Shown here in pieces: positions 1 through 5,307 of a stretch of DNA of 5,307 nt. The position numbers and the translations under genes are program-made. This DNA is from JACQAI01 sp035507915 (lineage in GTDB: Bacteria; Pseudomonadota; Alphaproteobacteria; Elsterales; Elsteraceae). The notes under the pieces were generated by a model that made no database searches, was not told the DNA's origin, and saw nothing but the letters and a program-made list of their open reading frames with translations. Positions within the stretch are counted from its first letter, which is position 1, and the number at the start of each line of letters is the position of its first letter. The stretch lies in the NCBI GenBank assembly GCA_035507915.1, contig DATJNS010000043.1, positions 1 to 5,307 on the forward strand, written 5' to 3'.

Positions 1-2205
1 GACCGGTTTGAGCAGGGCGTTGTAGAGCTCGTTGGCCAGGGCGACGTCGAAGCGTGGGATCTCGCCCGTCGTCTCGGCCTGCGGGTCGAGCGCGTGGCGC
101 AGCTGCGCGACCGCGGCGTTGAGCTGCTTGCGGCTGAGCGCAGCCTTGGCGAACACGCTCGGCCCTTGCTGCCGCACGGCCCAGGCGAACGTCGCGTCGT
201 CCGACACGTAGGTGGCGAACAGCGCCTCGCCGGGCTTGAGCGCGGCACGCGCCGCCTCGATCGTCGCCGGCTTCGGGTTGACGAGCTGCGCGTAGTCGGG
301 GAAGCGCCGCGCGATCTCCTGACGCAGGCCGTCGCGTGACGTGCGCAGCTGATTGATCTGGTCGCGCAGCACGTCGATCGCGTGCGCGTCCTGCTGGTCG
401 GCTGGCGCCGACAGGGCGTCGGCCAACGTGCTCTCGAGCCCGGCGAGCTCCTGGCCGGTGTCCTGCTCGCGGCGTGCCAGGTCGGTCAGCGCAGGGTCGC
501 GCAACGTGACGCGCGCGCTGGCTTCATCGAGGGCTTTCTGCACCGTCTGGCCGCGCGCCGCGTCCGCGGCTTGGAAGGCATCGGCCGCGGCGTCGATCCT
601 GGCGTTGGCCTCCACCGGCGTGCCGCGGATCTCCGCGAGCAGGCGAATGTAGGCGTCGAGCAGCAGGCGCAGCCGCTGCGCATTGGCGGTCGGACCGTCG
701 TCGGCCGATTGCTGGGGTTTCGACAGGAGCGTCGGGATCGCGTCGCGAAACGCCCGGAGCGCCGGCTCGCGCTGCCCCTGCGCGGCCAGCACCATGCCGA
801 CGAAGCCGCGTGCGAACGCGGTCGGGTAGCTTTGCTCGCCCATGAACTTGCGCCGGTGCTCGAGCAGGCGGTTCGCCATCGCGAGCGCCTGGTCGAACCG
901 TCCGGTCTTGATCAGCGCGGTCACCCAGTCGAAATTGCCGAAGCCGAAGTGGCGCGTGCCGATCGGGTCGCCCGCGAGGCCCGCCATCATGGCGTCGAAG
1001 CTCGCCGCCGCGTCGGCCCAGCGCCCCTGGGCGACCAGCGCGCTGCCCAGCTCGCCGCGCGCGCTTGCCAGGCCCCACGAGCGGGATGCGTCGATCGCCT
1101 CGAAGATGGCGATGTTGGCGCGCGCGAGCCGCTCGGCCTCGATGGCGCGGCCCTGCTCCTTGACCGCGAAGGTCAGCACGGACAGCCGTTGCGCGGTCGA
1201 CGGATGGTAGCGGCCGAAGGTCTTGAGGGTGTTGGTCAGCGCGCGGCGGGCCTCAAGCTCGGCTTCGACAAGCTTGCCCTGCTCGCGCAAGGTCGCTGAA
1301 AGCTCGGCGATCAAATTGTCGCGCCCGTTCTCCAGGAACTCGATCGGGGGCCGCTCGCTGGTGGCGGGCAGGTTGGGGACATTACGGATGAACTCGTCGC
1401 TCTCGTCGATCGCCGTGCGGTAGGTCGTTTCCGCTTCGCGATAACGTCCCCGGGCGGCGGCGAGCTGAGCCTCGGCGACCGCCACGGCGGCGCGCCAGGC
1501 GGGACGAAACAGCGCGAAGCGGTCGCCGCCCGCGGGCGGGGCCGCCTCGTTGGTTGGCCGTGCCGCGCCGCGGCCGACCTGCCGCGCTCCCTGCGGGCGT
1601 TGGCCGGTGCCGCGGTTCTGCATGTCGGCGTACAGCGTGCGCAGCTTTGCAACCCAGCGCTCCGCCTCCTGCAGGTTGCCGCTTTTCAGGTAGTAGAACA
1701 TCAGCTGGCGATAGCCGCCGAACAGCCGGCCGCGCGCGTTCGCGGCTTCATCGACCTCGATGCGTTGCTGGCCGTAGCGGATCGCGTTGGCGACGTTGCT
1801 CGACTGGAATTCGGCCTGCGCGAGCTGCTCGAGGATGCGGCTGCGCTCGCTGCCCGCCTTCTCGGCAAGGGCCAGGGCTTGCCGCAGGTCGTCGACCCGC
1901 TGCGTGACGCGCCCGACCTGCCCGGCGGCGTTGCCGCGCCGGTAATAGAACTCGGCCAGCTCGGCGACCGATTGCCCGGCGGGCGGTTGCTCGTCGGCAG
2001 CCGCCTTTGCGGCCGCGGCCTTTTGTGGGTCCGGCTTGTAGGCGCCGAGCACGCCCGTGATGTCGCTGACCGTGCGCGGCGGCGCCCCGGTCGTGAGCGA
2101 TGCGGCCTCCGCGCCGGCCGGCTCCGCCGCCAGCGCTCCGACCGATCCAAACGCCGCCGGGACCACAGCGCACAGCACAGCCAAGCCGACCCGGGCGACC
2201 CGCAT
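1..2205 (-). CDS. Exported TPR protein with C-terminal CHAT (caspase-like) domain, 3' end missing
   Basis: The minus-strand frame is open for 735 codons, from ATG at 2205 to the window edge, where it is cut. Residues 1-26 look like a Sec signal peptide: Arg at 2 and 5, a hydrophobic stretch, then ALA before AEP, so the product is probably periplasmic or surface-exposed. Residues about 75-540 are helix-rich and TPR-like (e.g. GNLQEAERWVAKLRTLYA at 176, GRYREAETTYRTAI at 253, GRFDQALAMANRLLEHR at 435), interrupted by a Gly/Pro/Arg-rich linker at about 196-232. A heptad-like helical region spans about 575-635. Next come FPDYAQL (635) and PGEALFATYVSDDATFAWAV (658), the usual entry into a CHAT domain, and LANELYNALLKPV at the cut. 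The CHAT catalytic His and Cys lie in the missing part, so peptidase activity cannot be judged. CHAT domains are clan CD (caspase/separase-like) folds, often joined to TPRs. The start is supported by GGGAG 10 bases upstream, and no other in-frame ATG lies nearby. Confidence 0.88.
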   Translation of the reverse strand, partial: MRVARVGLAVLCAVVPAAFGSVGALAAEPAGAEAASLTTGAPPRTVSDITGVLGAYKPDPQKAAAAKAAADEQPPAGQSVAELAEFYYRRGNAAGQVGRVTQRVDDLRQALALAEKAGSERSRILEQLAQAEFQSSNVANAIRYGQQRIEVDEAANARGRLFGGYRQLMFYYLKSGNLQEAERWVAKLRTLYADMQNRGTGQRPQGARQVGRGAARPTNEAAPPAGGDRFALFRPAWRAAVAVAEAQLAAARGRYREAETTYRTAIDESDEFIRNVPNLPATSERPPIEFLENGRDNLIAELSATLREQGKLVEAELEARRALTNTLKTFGRYHPSTAQRLSVLTFAVKEQGRAIEAERLARANIAIFEAIDASRSWGLASARGELGSALVAQGRWADAAASFDAMMAGLAGDPIGTRHFGFGNFDWVTALIKTGRFDQALAMANRLLEHRRKFMGEQSYPTAFARGFVGMVLAAQGQREPALRAFRDAIPTLLSKPQQSADDGPTANAQRLRLLLDAYIRLLAEIRGTPVEANARIDAAADAFQAADAARGQTVQKALDEASARVTLRDPALTDLARREQDTGQELAGLESTLADALSAPADQQDAHAIDVLRDQINQLRTSRDGLRQEIARRFPDYAQLVNPKPATIEAARAALKPGEALFATYVSDDATFAWAVRQQGPSVFAKAALSRKQLNAAVAQLRHALDPQAETTGEIPRFDVALANELYNALLKPV

Positions 2206-2215
2206 CGATAACGCA

Positions 2216-2220
2216 CTCCC
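2216..2220 (-). promoter_or_regulatory. Ribosome binding site of the CHAT gene
   Basis: GGGAG read on the minus strand, 10 bases before the ATG at 2205. It fixes the start that gives the protein a complete signal peptide. Confidence 0.6.
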
Positions 2221-2237
2221 ATGGCTGATTTGTGCTA

Positions 2238-2246
2238 AATATACCA
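2238..2246 (-). promoter_or_regulatory. Predicted extended -10 of the CHAT gene promoter
   Basis: Read on the minus strand this is TGG-TATATT: a TGn extension plus a hexamer matching TATAAT at 5 of 6 positions, in the most AT-rich stretch of the spacer. No -35 hexamer is visible 16-18 bases upstream. The predicted start of transcription is about 2231, leaving a leader of roughly 26 bases. A CRP-like box is centred about 40.5 bases upstream, where a class II activator would stand in for the missing -35. The promoter is inferred from motif and spacing only. Confidence 0.45.
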
Positions 2247-2263
2247 TCCCGAGAGATGGCGGG

Positions 2264-2279
2264 TGTGGCGCCGTTCACA
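2264..2279. promoter_or_regulatory. CRP-like operator box 1, in the CHAT/crp divergent spacer
   Basis: TGTGG-CGCCGT-TCACA matches the CRP consensus TGTGA-N6-TCACA at 9 of 10 fixed positions. Read on the minus strand it is TGTGA-ACGGCG-CCACA. It lies in the 119-base spacer between the divergent CHAT gene and the Crp-type regulator, centred near -40.5 of the predicted CHAT promoter (class II activation position) and about 53 bases before the regulator's ATG, so it could also serve autoregulation. Apart from the sites listed here I see nothing else recognisable in this spacer. Confidence 0.5.
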
Positions 2280-2324
2280 ACATGTCGTACGGCGCCCACG
2301 TCGACCGCCCGCGCAACCGACGAG

Positions 2325-3098
2325 ATGGCGATGGCGAGCGACCGCGACGCCGAGATCCGCAGCCTGTTCCAGCGCCATCCGCTGTTTCACAGTCTGACCG
2401 CCGCTGAGCTCGACGACCTCCTGGCGCACGCCAGGGTCGTGCGCTACCCGGCGCGCGCGCCGCTGTTCGCGCGCGGCGATCCCGGCGGTCAGATGATTGC
2501 GGTGGTCTCCGGCCGCGTGCGCATCAGCCTGACCGGACCCGACGGCCACGAGCTCATCCTCAACGTGATCGAGGCCGGCCAGCTGTTCGGCGAGATCGCG
2601 ATGCTCGACGGCCGCGACCGGACCGCCGACGCCACGATCGTCGAGCCGGCCGAGCTCCTGATCATCGATCGGCGCGACTTCCTGCCGTTTCTCGCCCGTC
2701 ATTCCGAGCTCGCGGTGCGCCTGCTCCTGACCCTGTGCGAGCGCATGCGCACGACCACCGACCAGCTCGAGGACATCTTCCTGCTGCCGGTGACCGCGCG
2801 GCTCGCCAAGAAGCTGCTCCAGATGGCGGCGGCGCACGGCCAGCCGGGTGCCGGCGGCGTCAAGATCGGCGCGCGGCTGTCCCAACGCGAGCTCGGCGGC
2901 ATGCTCGGCGTATCGCGCGAGAGCATCAACAAGCACCTGGCGGCCTGGCAGAAGGCGGGGCTGGTGAGCGTCGAGGGCGGCGCCATCACGCTGCTCGACC
3001 GGGACGAGATGACGCGCCTCGCCGAGGGCGGAGAGCTACCGTTCGTGCCGCCGGAACCGGCCGAGCGCGCCGGCCGCGGCCGGCGCCCGGTGATGTGA
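2325..3098 (+). CDS. Crp/Fnr-family transcriptional regulator, cyclic-nucleotide binding
   Basis: 257 aa cytoplasmic DNA-binding regulator. Residues about 20-122 form a cyclic-nucleotide-binding beta-roll. FGEIAMLDGRDRTA (88-101) is the phosphate-binding cassette, with Gly89, Glu90, Arg99 and Thr100 matching the Gly/Glu/Arg/Ser ligand contacts of E. coli CRP, so cAMP or a related ligand is plausible. A long dimerisation helix (about 123-150) follows. The winged helix-turn-helix covers about 154-225 with recognition helix SRESINKHL (197-205). Arg198 and Glu199 align with CRP Arg180 and Glu181, and Lys203 replaces Arg185. This predicts TGTGA-type half-sites, which occur in both spacers. There is one Cys (138) and no FNR-style cysteine cluster. 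The C-terminal tail after about 240 is Pro/Arg-rich. The start is uncertain: ATG 2325 is chosen, but ATG 2331 has a better-spaced GACGAG. Earlier starts (GTG 2232, ATG 2256) would add residues without family resemblance and run through operator box 1. Confidence 0.9.
   Translation: MAMASDRDAEIRSLFQRHPLFHSLTAAELDDLLAHARVVRYPARAPLFARGDPGGQMIAVVSGRVRISLTGPDGHELILNVIEAGQLFGEIAMLDGRDRTADATIVEPAELLIIDRRDFLPFLARHSELAVRLLLTLCERMRTTTDQLEDIFLLPVTARLAKKLLQMAAAHGQPGAGGVKIGARLSQRELGGMLGVSRESINKHLAAWQKAGLVSVEGGAITLLDRDEMTRLAEGGELPFVPPEPAERAGRGRRPVM
3067..3086. repeat. Perfect 20-bp all-GC palindrome at the end of the Crp-type gene
   Basis: GCGCCGGCCG followed by its exact reverse complement, entirely G/C, ending 9 bases before the stop codon of the regulator gene and encoding part of its Arg/Gly-rich tail. 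In RNA it could form a very stable hairpin of about 8 pairs with a 4-base loop. No T-run follows, so it is not a standard intrinsic terminator. It may slow transcription between the regulator and the downstream genes, or be a by-product of high GC content. Confidence 0.5.
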
Positions 3099-3109
3099 AC
3101 GCCTTCATA
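3094..3109. promoter_or_regulatory. CRP-like operator box 2, upstream of the FecR-like/cyclase genes
   Basis: TGTGA-ACGCCT-TCATA matches TGTGA-N6-TCACA at 9 of 10 fixed positions and overlaps the stop codon of the regulator gene (3096-3098). It shares the 8-mer TGTGAACG with box 1 read on the minus strand. It is centred about 42.5 bases before the start site predicted from the -10-like sequence at 3129-3137. Its end overlaps a 10-bp palindrome, TAACCGGTTA (3108-3117). Confidence 0.45.
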
Positions 3110-3128
3110 ACCGGTTACCGACCCGCCA

Positions 3129-3137
3129 TGGTGAAAT
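3129..3137 (+). promoter_or_regulatory. Predicted extended -10 of the FecR-like/cyclase transcript
   Basis: TGG-TGAAAT: a TGn extension plus a hexamer with 4 of 6 matches to TATAAT. The same ATGG precedes the -10 of the CHAT promoter. The predicted transcript start is near 3144, giving a leader of about 53 bases before the ATG at 3197. On its own the hexamer is weak; the support comes from its spacing to box 2, which is nearly the spacing seen on the other side of the regulator gene. If right, the in-frame ATG at 3128 cannot be the translation start. Confidence 0.35.
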
Positions 3138-3159
3138 CCTGTTCGCCGACCGCGCGTGA

Positions 3160-3189
3160 CCAGAGGGTGGCGCCGCTTCGCCAGAGGGT
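3160..3189 (+). repeat. Direct repeat of CCAGAGGGT, two copies 21 bases apart
   Basis: The 9-mer CCAGAGGGT occurs at 3160-3168 and again at 3181-3189, a period of 21 bases (two helical turns). The second copy contains the ribosome binding site of the FecR-like gene. It could be a small duplication, or paired sites for a protein or RNA acting on translation. No function is known. Confidence 0.5.
3184..3188 (+). promoter_or_regulatory. Ribosome binding site of the FecR-like gene
   Basis: GAGGG 8 bases before ATG 3197. It favours this start over the in-frame ATG at 3128, which has no comparable site and would bury the signal peptide inside the protein. Confidence 0.6.
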
Positions 3190-3196
3190 CTCTCGG

Positions 3197-3892
3197 ATGC
3201 CCGTCATGACTCGAGCGTTTCTGCTGACGGCCGCCGTTTCGGTGATCGTTGCCGGGATCTGGCCCGCCGCCGCCGCCGAGCCGGTGGCTGTCGTCGAGGA
3301 CGTCCAGGGGCCGATCAAAGGCGTGCAGCCGTTCGATTACCTGACCACGGGCACGCGGCTCGAGGTGCCGGCCCACGCCACGCTCGTCCTCGGCTATCTC
3401 AAGTCGTGCGCGCACGAGACCATCACGGGCGCCAAGCTCGTGATCGGCACCGAGCAGAGCGCGATCGACGGCGGTCAGGTCACGCGCGAACGGGTCGAGT
3501 GCGACGGCGGCCGCATGGAGCTGACCGCCAGTCAGGCGGCCAAGAGCGGCGTCATGGTGTTCCGCGGCGTGCCCAAGCCGGCGTCGTCCGCCGCTGGCCC
3601 GCAGGCGCAGCTCACGGTCTACGGCGTGAGCCCGATCTTCACGCTCGCGGGCGCCGGGCGGCTCGAGATCAAGCGGCTCGACGCGACCGGCCAGCCGCCG
3701 CTCGATCTCCCGGTGACCAAGGCGGCCGGCGCGCGCGTCGCCGTGCTCGACCTCGCGCGTCAAGACGTCGCGCTGGCGCCGGGCGGGATCTACCAGGCAT
3801 CGAGCGGCGCGCAGAGCGTGATCTTCAAGGTCGATGCGCTCGCCAAGCCGGGCGCGATCCCCGCGGTCGGCCGGCTGGTCCGGCTGCCGTAG
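3197..3892 (+). CDS. Exported FecR-like beta-rich protein of unknown function
   Basis: 231 aa. Residues 1-27 are a clear signal peptide: Arg6, a hydrophobic core (AFLLTAAVSVIVAGI) and an AAAA stretch before EPVAVV, so the mature protein is expected in the periplasm. The mature N-terminus, with AVVEDVQGPIKG (31-42), a G-T-x-L-x-V step (52-57) and ATLVLGYLKSC (61-71), resembles the start of FecR-type periplasmic domains, though the match is by eye and weak. The rest is rich in short beta-like segments and Gly turns (e.g. QAQLTVYGVSPIFTLAG, about 137-153), with no membrane helix. The mature protein has two cysteines, Cys71 and Cys102, which could form a disulfide. The next gene follows after 29 bases and is very probably co-transcribed, which suggests a role alongside the periplasmic sensor domain of the cyclase, for example as a partner or ligand receptor. 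That role is inference. ATG 3206 is a possible alternative start. Confidence 0.75.
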   Translation: MPVMTRAFLLTAAVSVIVAGIWPAAAAEPVAVVEDVQGPIKGVQPFDYLTTGTRLEVPAHATLVLGYLKSCAHETITGAKLVIGTEQSAIDGGQVTRERVECDGGRMELTASQAAKSGVMVFRGVPKPASSAAGPQAQLTVYGVSPIFTLAGAGRLEIKRLDATGQPPLDLPVTKAAGARVAVLDLARQDVALAPGGIYQASSGAQSVIFKVDALAKPGAIPAVGRLVRLP

Positions 3893-3903
3893 CCCCGCGC
3901 GTC

Positions 3904-3908
3904 GGAGG
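3904..3908 (+). promoter_or_regulatory. Likely ribosome binding site of the cyclase gene
   Basis: GGAGG 13 bases before ATG 3922, a strong core at a longer than usual spacing. No in-frame ATG, GTG or TTG lies closer to it. Confidence 0.5.
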
Positions 3909-3921
3909 CGTCGCGATCGTC

Positions 3922-5307
3922 ATGAAGCCGCGCGATCTGCTGGCTGCGGTGGCCGCCGGGACGCTCGCGACCGCGGTCACGCTCCTCGGCACCGGCGATC
4001 TGCTCAAGGGCTGGTCGATCGACGGACTGTTCTGGCTGCGCCATCAGGCCTACGGCGCGCTGCATCCGGCGGCGAGCTCGCCGAGCGCGGTGATCGCGAT
4101 CGACGAGGAGACCTTCCGCACCCTGCCGTTCGCCGAGCTGCCGCAGCCGCTGTGGACGCCGCAGCTCGGCAAGGTCCTGAGCACGGTGCTCGACGCGGAT
4201 GCCGCGGTGGTCGGCTTCGACGTCATCCTGTCGACCTCGGTCGAGCCGTTCCTGCACGGCTACGACCGCGACTACATGATCGCGCTGCAGCGGGGCGGCC
4301 GCGCGAACCGCGTCGTGCTCGGCAAGGTGCAGCACTCCCAACTGCCGATCGCGCCCTATCCGGGCTACAGCTTCGCGGTCGGCAACGCGCGCAACATTCG
4401 CGCGACCAACCTGGTCGGCGATGACGACGAGGTCATCCGACGCGCGCCGCTGACCTTCCAGGCCGACGATCGGCAGACCGGAACCCGGACCGAAACGGCC
4501 TTCGCGCTCGAGCTCGCATCGCGCGCCGCCCGTGCTCCGGTCGATTGGTCGAGCGGGCCGGTCACCCTCGGCGGCTGGCAGATCCCGCAGCGCAACGACG
4601 CGATGCTGCTCAACTTCGACGGCGGCGGCGCCGACGTTCCGGTCTATCCCCTCGGCGACATCTATGCCTGCGCCGCCGCCGGCAAGCTCGACTATTTCCG
4701 CGAGCACTTCGCCGGCAAGGTCGTGCTGATCGGATTGATCGCCGACGTCGAAGACCGTCGGACGACGTCGCGGCGGTTGATCAACGGTCCCGACGAGGCG
4801 GGACGCCAACCGCGCTGCGCGACCGAGCCGCTCGCCGCGCTTCAGGGTCCGCCGATCGTGCGCGATACCGTCCCCGGCGTGCTGATCCATGCGACGGCGA
4901 TCAACAATCTGCTGCGCCACGACGTGCTGCGCGAGCTGCCGCCGACCGGCGACGCGGCGATCACCGGCGGCGCCGGCATCCTCGCGGCAACCGTCAGCGT
5001 CCTGACGCCCCTCGGCGTGGCGGCGGCGGCGCTGGCGGCCGGCGTCGTGCTTTACGGCGCGCTCGCGACGGTCGCCATGCACGGCGGGCTGGTGCTGCCG
5101 CTGTTGGCGCCGCCGATCGTGGTGGCGCTCGCCTTCGGCCTGATCCTCGTCTACCGCATCATGATTACGGACAAGGACAAGCGCCGGCTGCGCCAGATGT
5201 TCGCGCGCTATCTGTCGTCGGAGCTGGTCGACCAGATGGTGAAGGAGGAGCGCCTGCCCGAGCTTGGCGGCGAGCGGCGCGAGATGAGCTTCCTGTTCAC
5301 CGACGTC
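3922..5307 (+). CDS. CHASE2-domain class III adenylate/guanylate cyclase, 3' end missing
   Basis: 462 codons are visible before the window ends. The layout is that of a CHASE2 receptor cyclase. One N-terminal membrane helix (about 6-27) is followed by a large extracytoplasmic CHASE2 sensor (about 34-331), with SAVIAIDEET (55-64), AVVGFDVIL (95-103), FAGKVVLIG (263-271) and PGVLIHATAINNLL (318-331). Three closely packed membrane helices follow (about 345-364, 366-386, 389-412). The cytoplasmic linker has the usual FARYLSSELVDQMV (427-440). The catalytic domain then begins with GGERREMSFLFTDV, where Asp461 is the expected first metal-binding aspartate of class III cyclases. Everything beyond that, including the residues that choose ATP or GTP, is outside the window. 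A stretch with Cys299 sits between DVEDRRTTS (275-283) and the PGVLIHA motif; Cys250 is the other sensor-domain cysteine. The product probably makes a cyclic nucleotide for the Crp-type regulator encoded upstream. Confidence 0.9.
   Translation, partial: MKPRDLLAAVAAGTLATAVTLLGTGDLLKGWSIDGLFWLRHQAYGALHPAASSPSAVIAIDEETFRTLPFAELPQPLWTPQLGKVLSTVLDADAAVVGFDVILSTSVEPFLHGYDRDYMIALQRGGRANRVVLGKVQHSQLPIAPYPGYSFAVGNARNIRATNLVGDDDEVIRRAPLTFQADDRQTGTRTETAFALELASRAARAPVDWSSGPVTLGGWQIPQRNDAMLLNFDGGGADVPVYPLGDIYACAAAGKLDYFREHFAGKVVLIGLIADVEDRRTTSRRLINGPDEAGRQPRCATEPLAALQGPPIVRDTVPGVLIHATAINNLLRHDVLRELPPTGDAAITGGAGILAATVSVLTPLGVAAAALAAGVVLYGALATVAMHGGLVLPLLAPPIVVALAFGLILVYRIMITDKDKRRLRQMFARYLSSELVDQMVKEERLPELGGERREMSFLFTDV

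Noticed and set aside
382..1299. Plus-strand open frame of 305 codons opposite the CHAT gene
   Set aside because: Its translation is Arg/Ala/Gly-rich with no recognisable domain, and it lies antisense to a frame that gives coherent TPR and CHAT sequence. It is a high-GC shadow.
2236..2279. Plus-strand promoter for the regulator gene (TGC-TAAATA as -10 at 2236-2241, or TTCACA at 2274-2279 as -35)
   Set aside because: TAAATA matches only 3 of 6 positions, and TTCACA has no acceptable -10 about 17 bases downstream. I could not support a specific promoter for this gene.
2232..2324. N-terminal extension of the Crp-type regulator from GTG 2232 or ATG 2256
   Set aside because: The added residues do not resemble Crp/Fnr N-termini and would make operator box 1 coding sequence. 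Starting at 2325 gives normal family spacing to the binding domain.
2735..3196. Long upstream extension of the FecR-like frame
   Set aside because: It overlaps the regulator gene out of frame and would place the signal peptide mid-protein. ATG 3197 has a well-spaced GAGGG.
3263..3279. Short GCC-rich run in the FecR-like gene
   Set aside because: It simply encodes the alanine stretch at the signal peptide cleavage site; no sign of a functional repeat.
2699..3763. Minus-strand open frame of 354 codons spanning the regulator and FecR-like genes
   Set aside because: It crosses two recognisable plus-strand genes and their spacer, and its product has no family features.
3790..5082. Minus-strand open frame of 430 codons opposite the cyclase gene
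   Set aside because: The translation is low-complexity Arg/Asp/Ala-rich sequence without motifs. The plus strand here encodes a clear CHASE2 domain and membrane helices.

Overview
The window is GC-rich bacterial DNA with GC/C-ending codons throughout. Its gene families (signal-peptide CHAT/TPR protein, Crp-type regulator, CHASE2 cyclase) suggest an alphaproteobacterium, perhaps a Hyphomicrobiales relative. That assignment is inference from gene content and composition, because no rRNA or other marker gene is present.

Layout: there are four protein genes, two of them cut by the window edges. On the minus strand, 1-2205 encodes the first 735 residues of an exported TPR protein that ends, at the window edge, inside a CHAT (caspase-like) peptidase domain. 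Divergent from it, across a 119-base spacer, is a Crp/Fnr-family regulator (2325-3098, +) with an intact cyclic-nucleotide-binding cassette and a CRP-like recognition helix. After a 98-base spacer come a small exported, probably beta-rich FecR-like protein (3197-3892, +) and, 29 bases later, a membrane CHASE2-class III nucleotide cyclase (3922 to the window end, +). The cyclase is cut at the first metal-binding aspartate of its catalytic domain.

The two spacers contain matching regulatory sequence. Each has a CRP-like box matching TGTGA-N6-TCACA at 9 of 10 positions (2264-2279 and 3094-3109). The two boxes share the 8-mer TGTGAACG. Downstream of each, at nearly the same distance (36 and 38 bases from box start to -10), is an ATGG plus -10-like hexamer, an extended -10 without a -35. 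The predicted start sites put the boxes at about -40.5 and -42.5, either side of the -41.5 of class II CRP-activated promoters. One box faces the CHAT gene and the other faces the FecR-like/cyclase pair.

Read together, this suggests a self-contained signalling module. A periplasmic CHASE2 sensor, perhaps helped by the exported FecR-like protein, makes a cyclic nucleotide. The neighbouring Crp protein binds it and switches on both the exported CHAT protein and the cyclase itself, giving positive feedback. The protein families are recognised from sequence. The circuit is inference from motif spacing and gene order and has not been tested. No RNA genes, CRISPR arrays, insertion sequences or tRNAs were seen.
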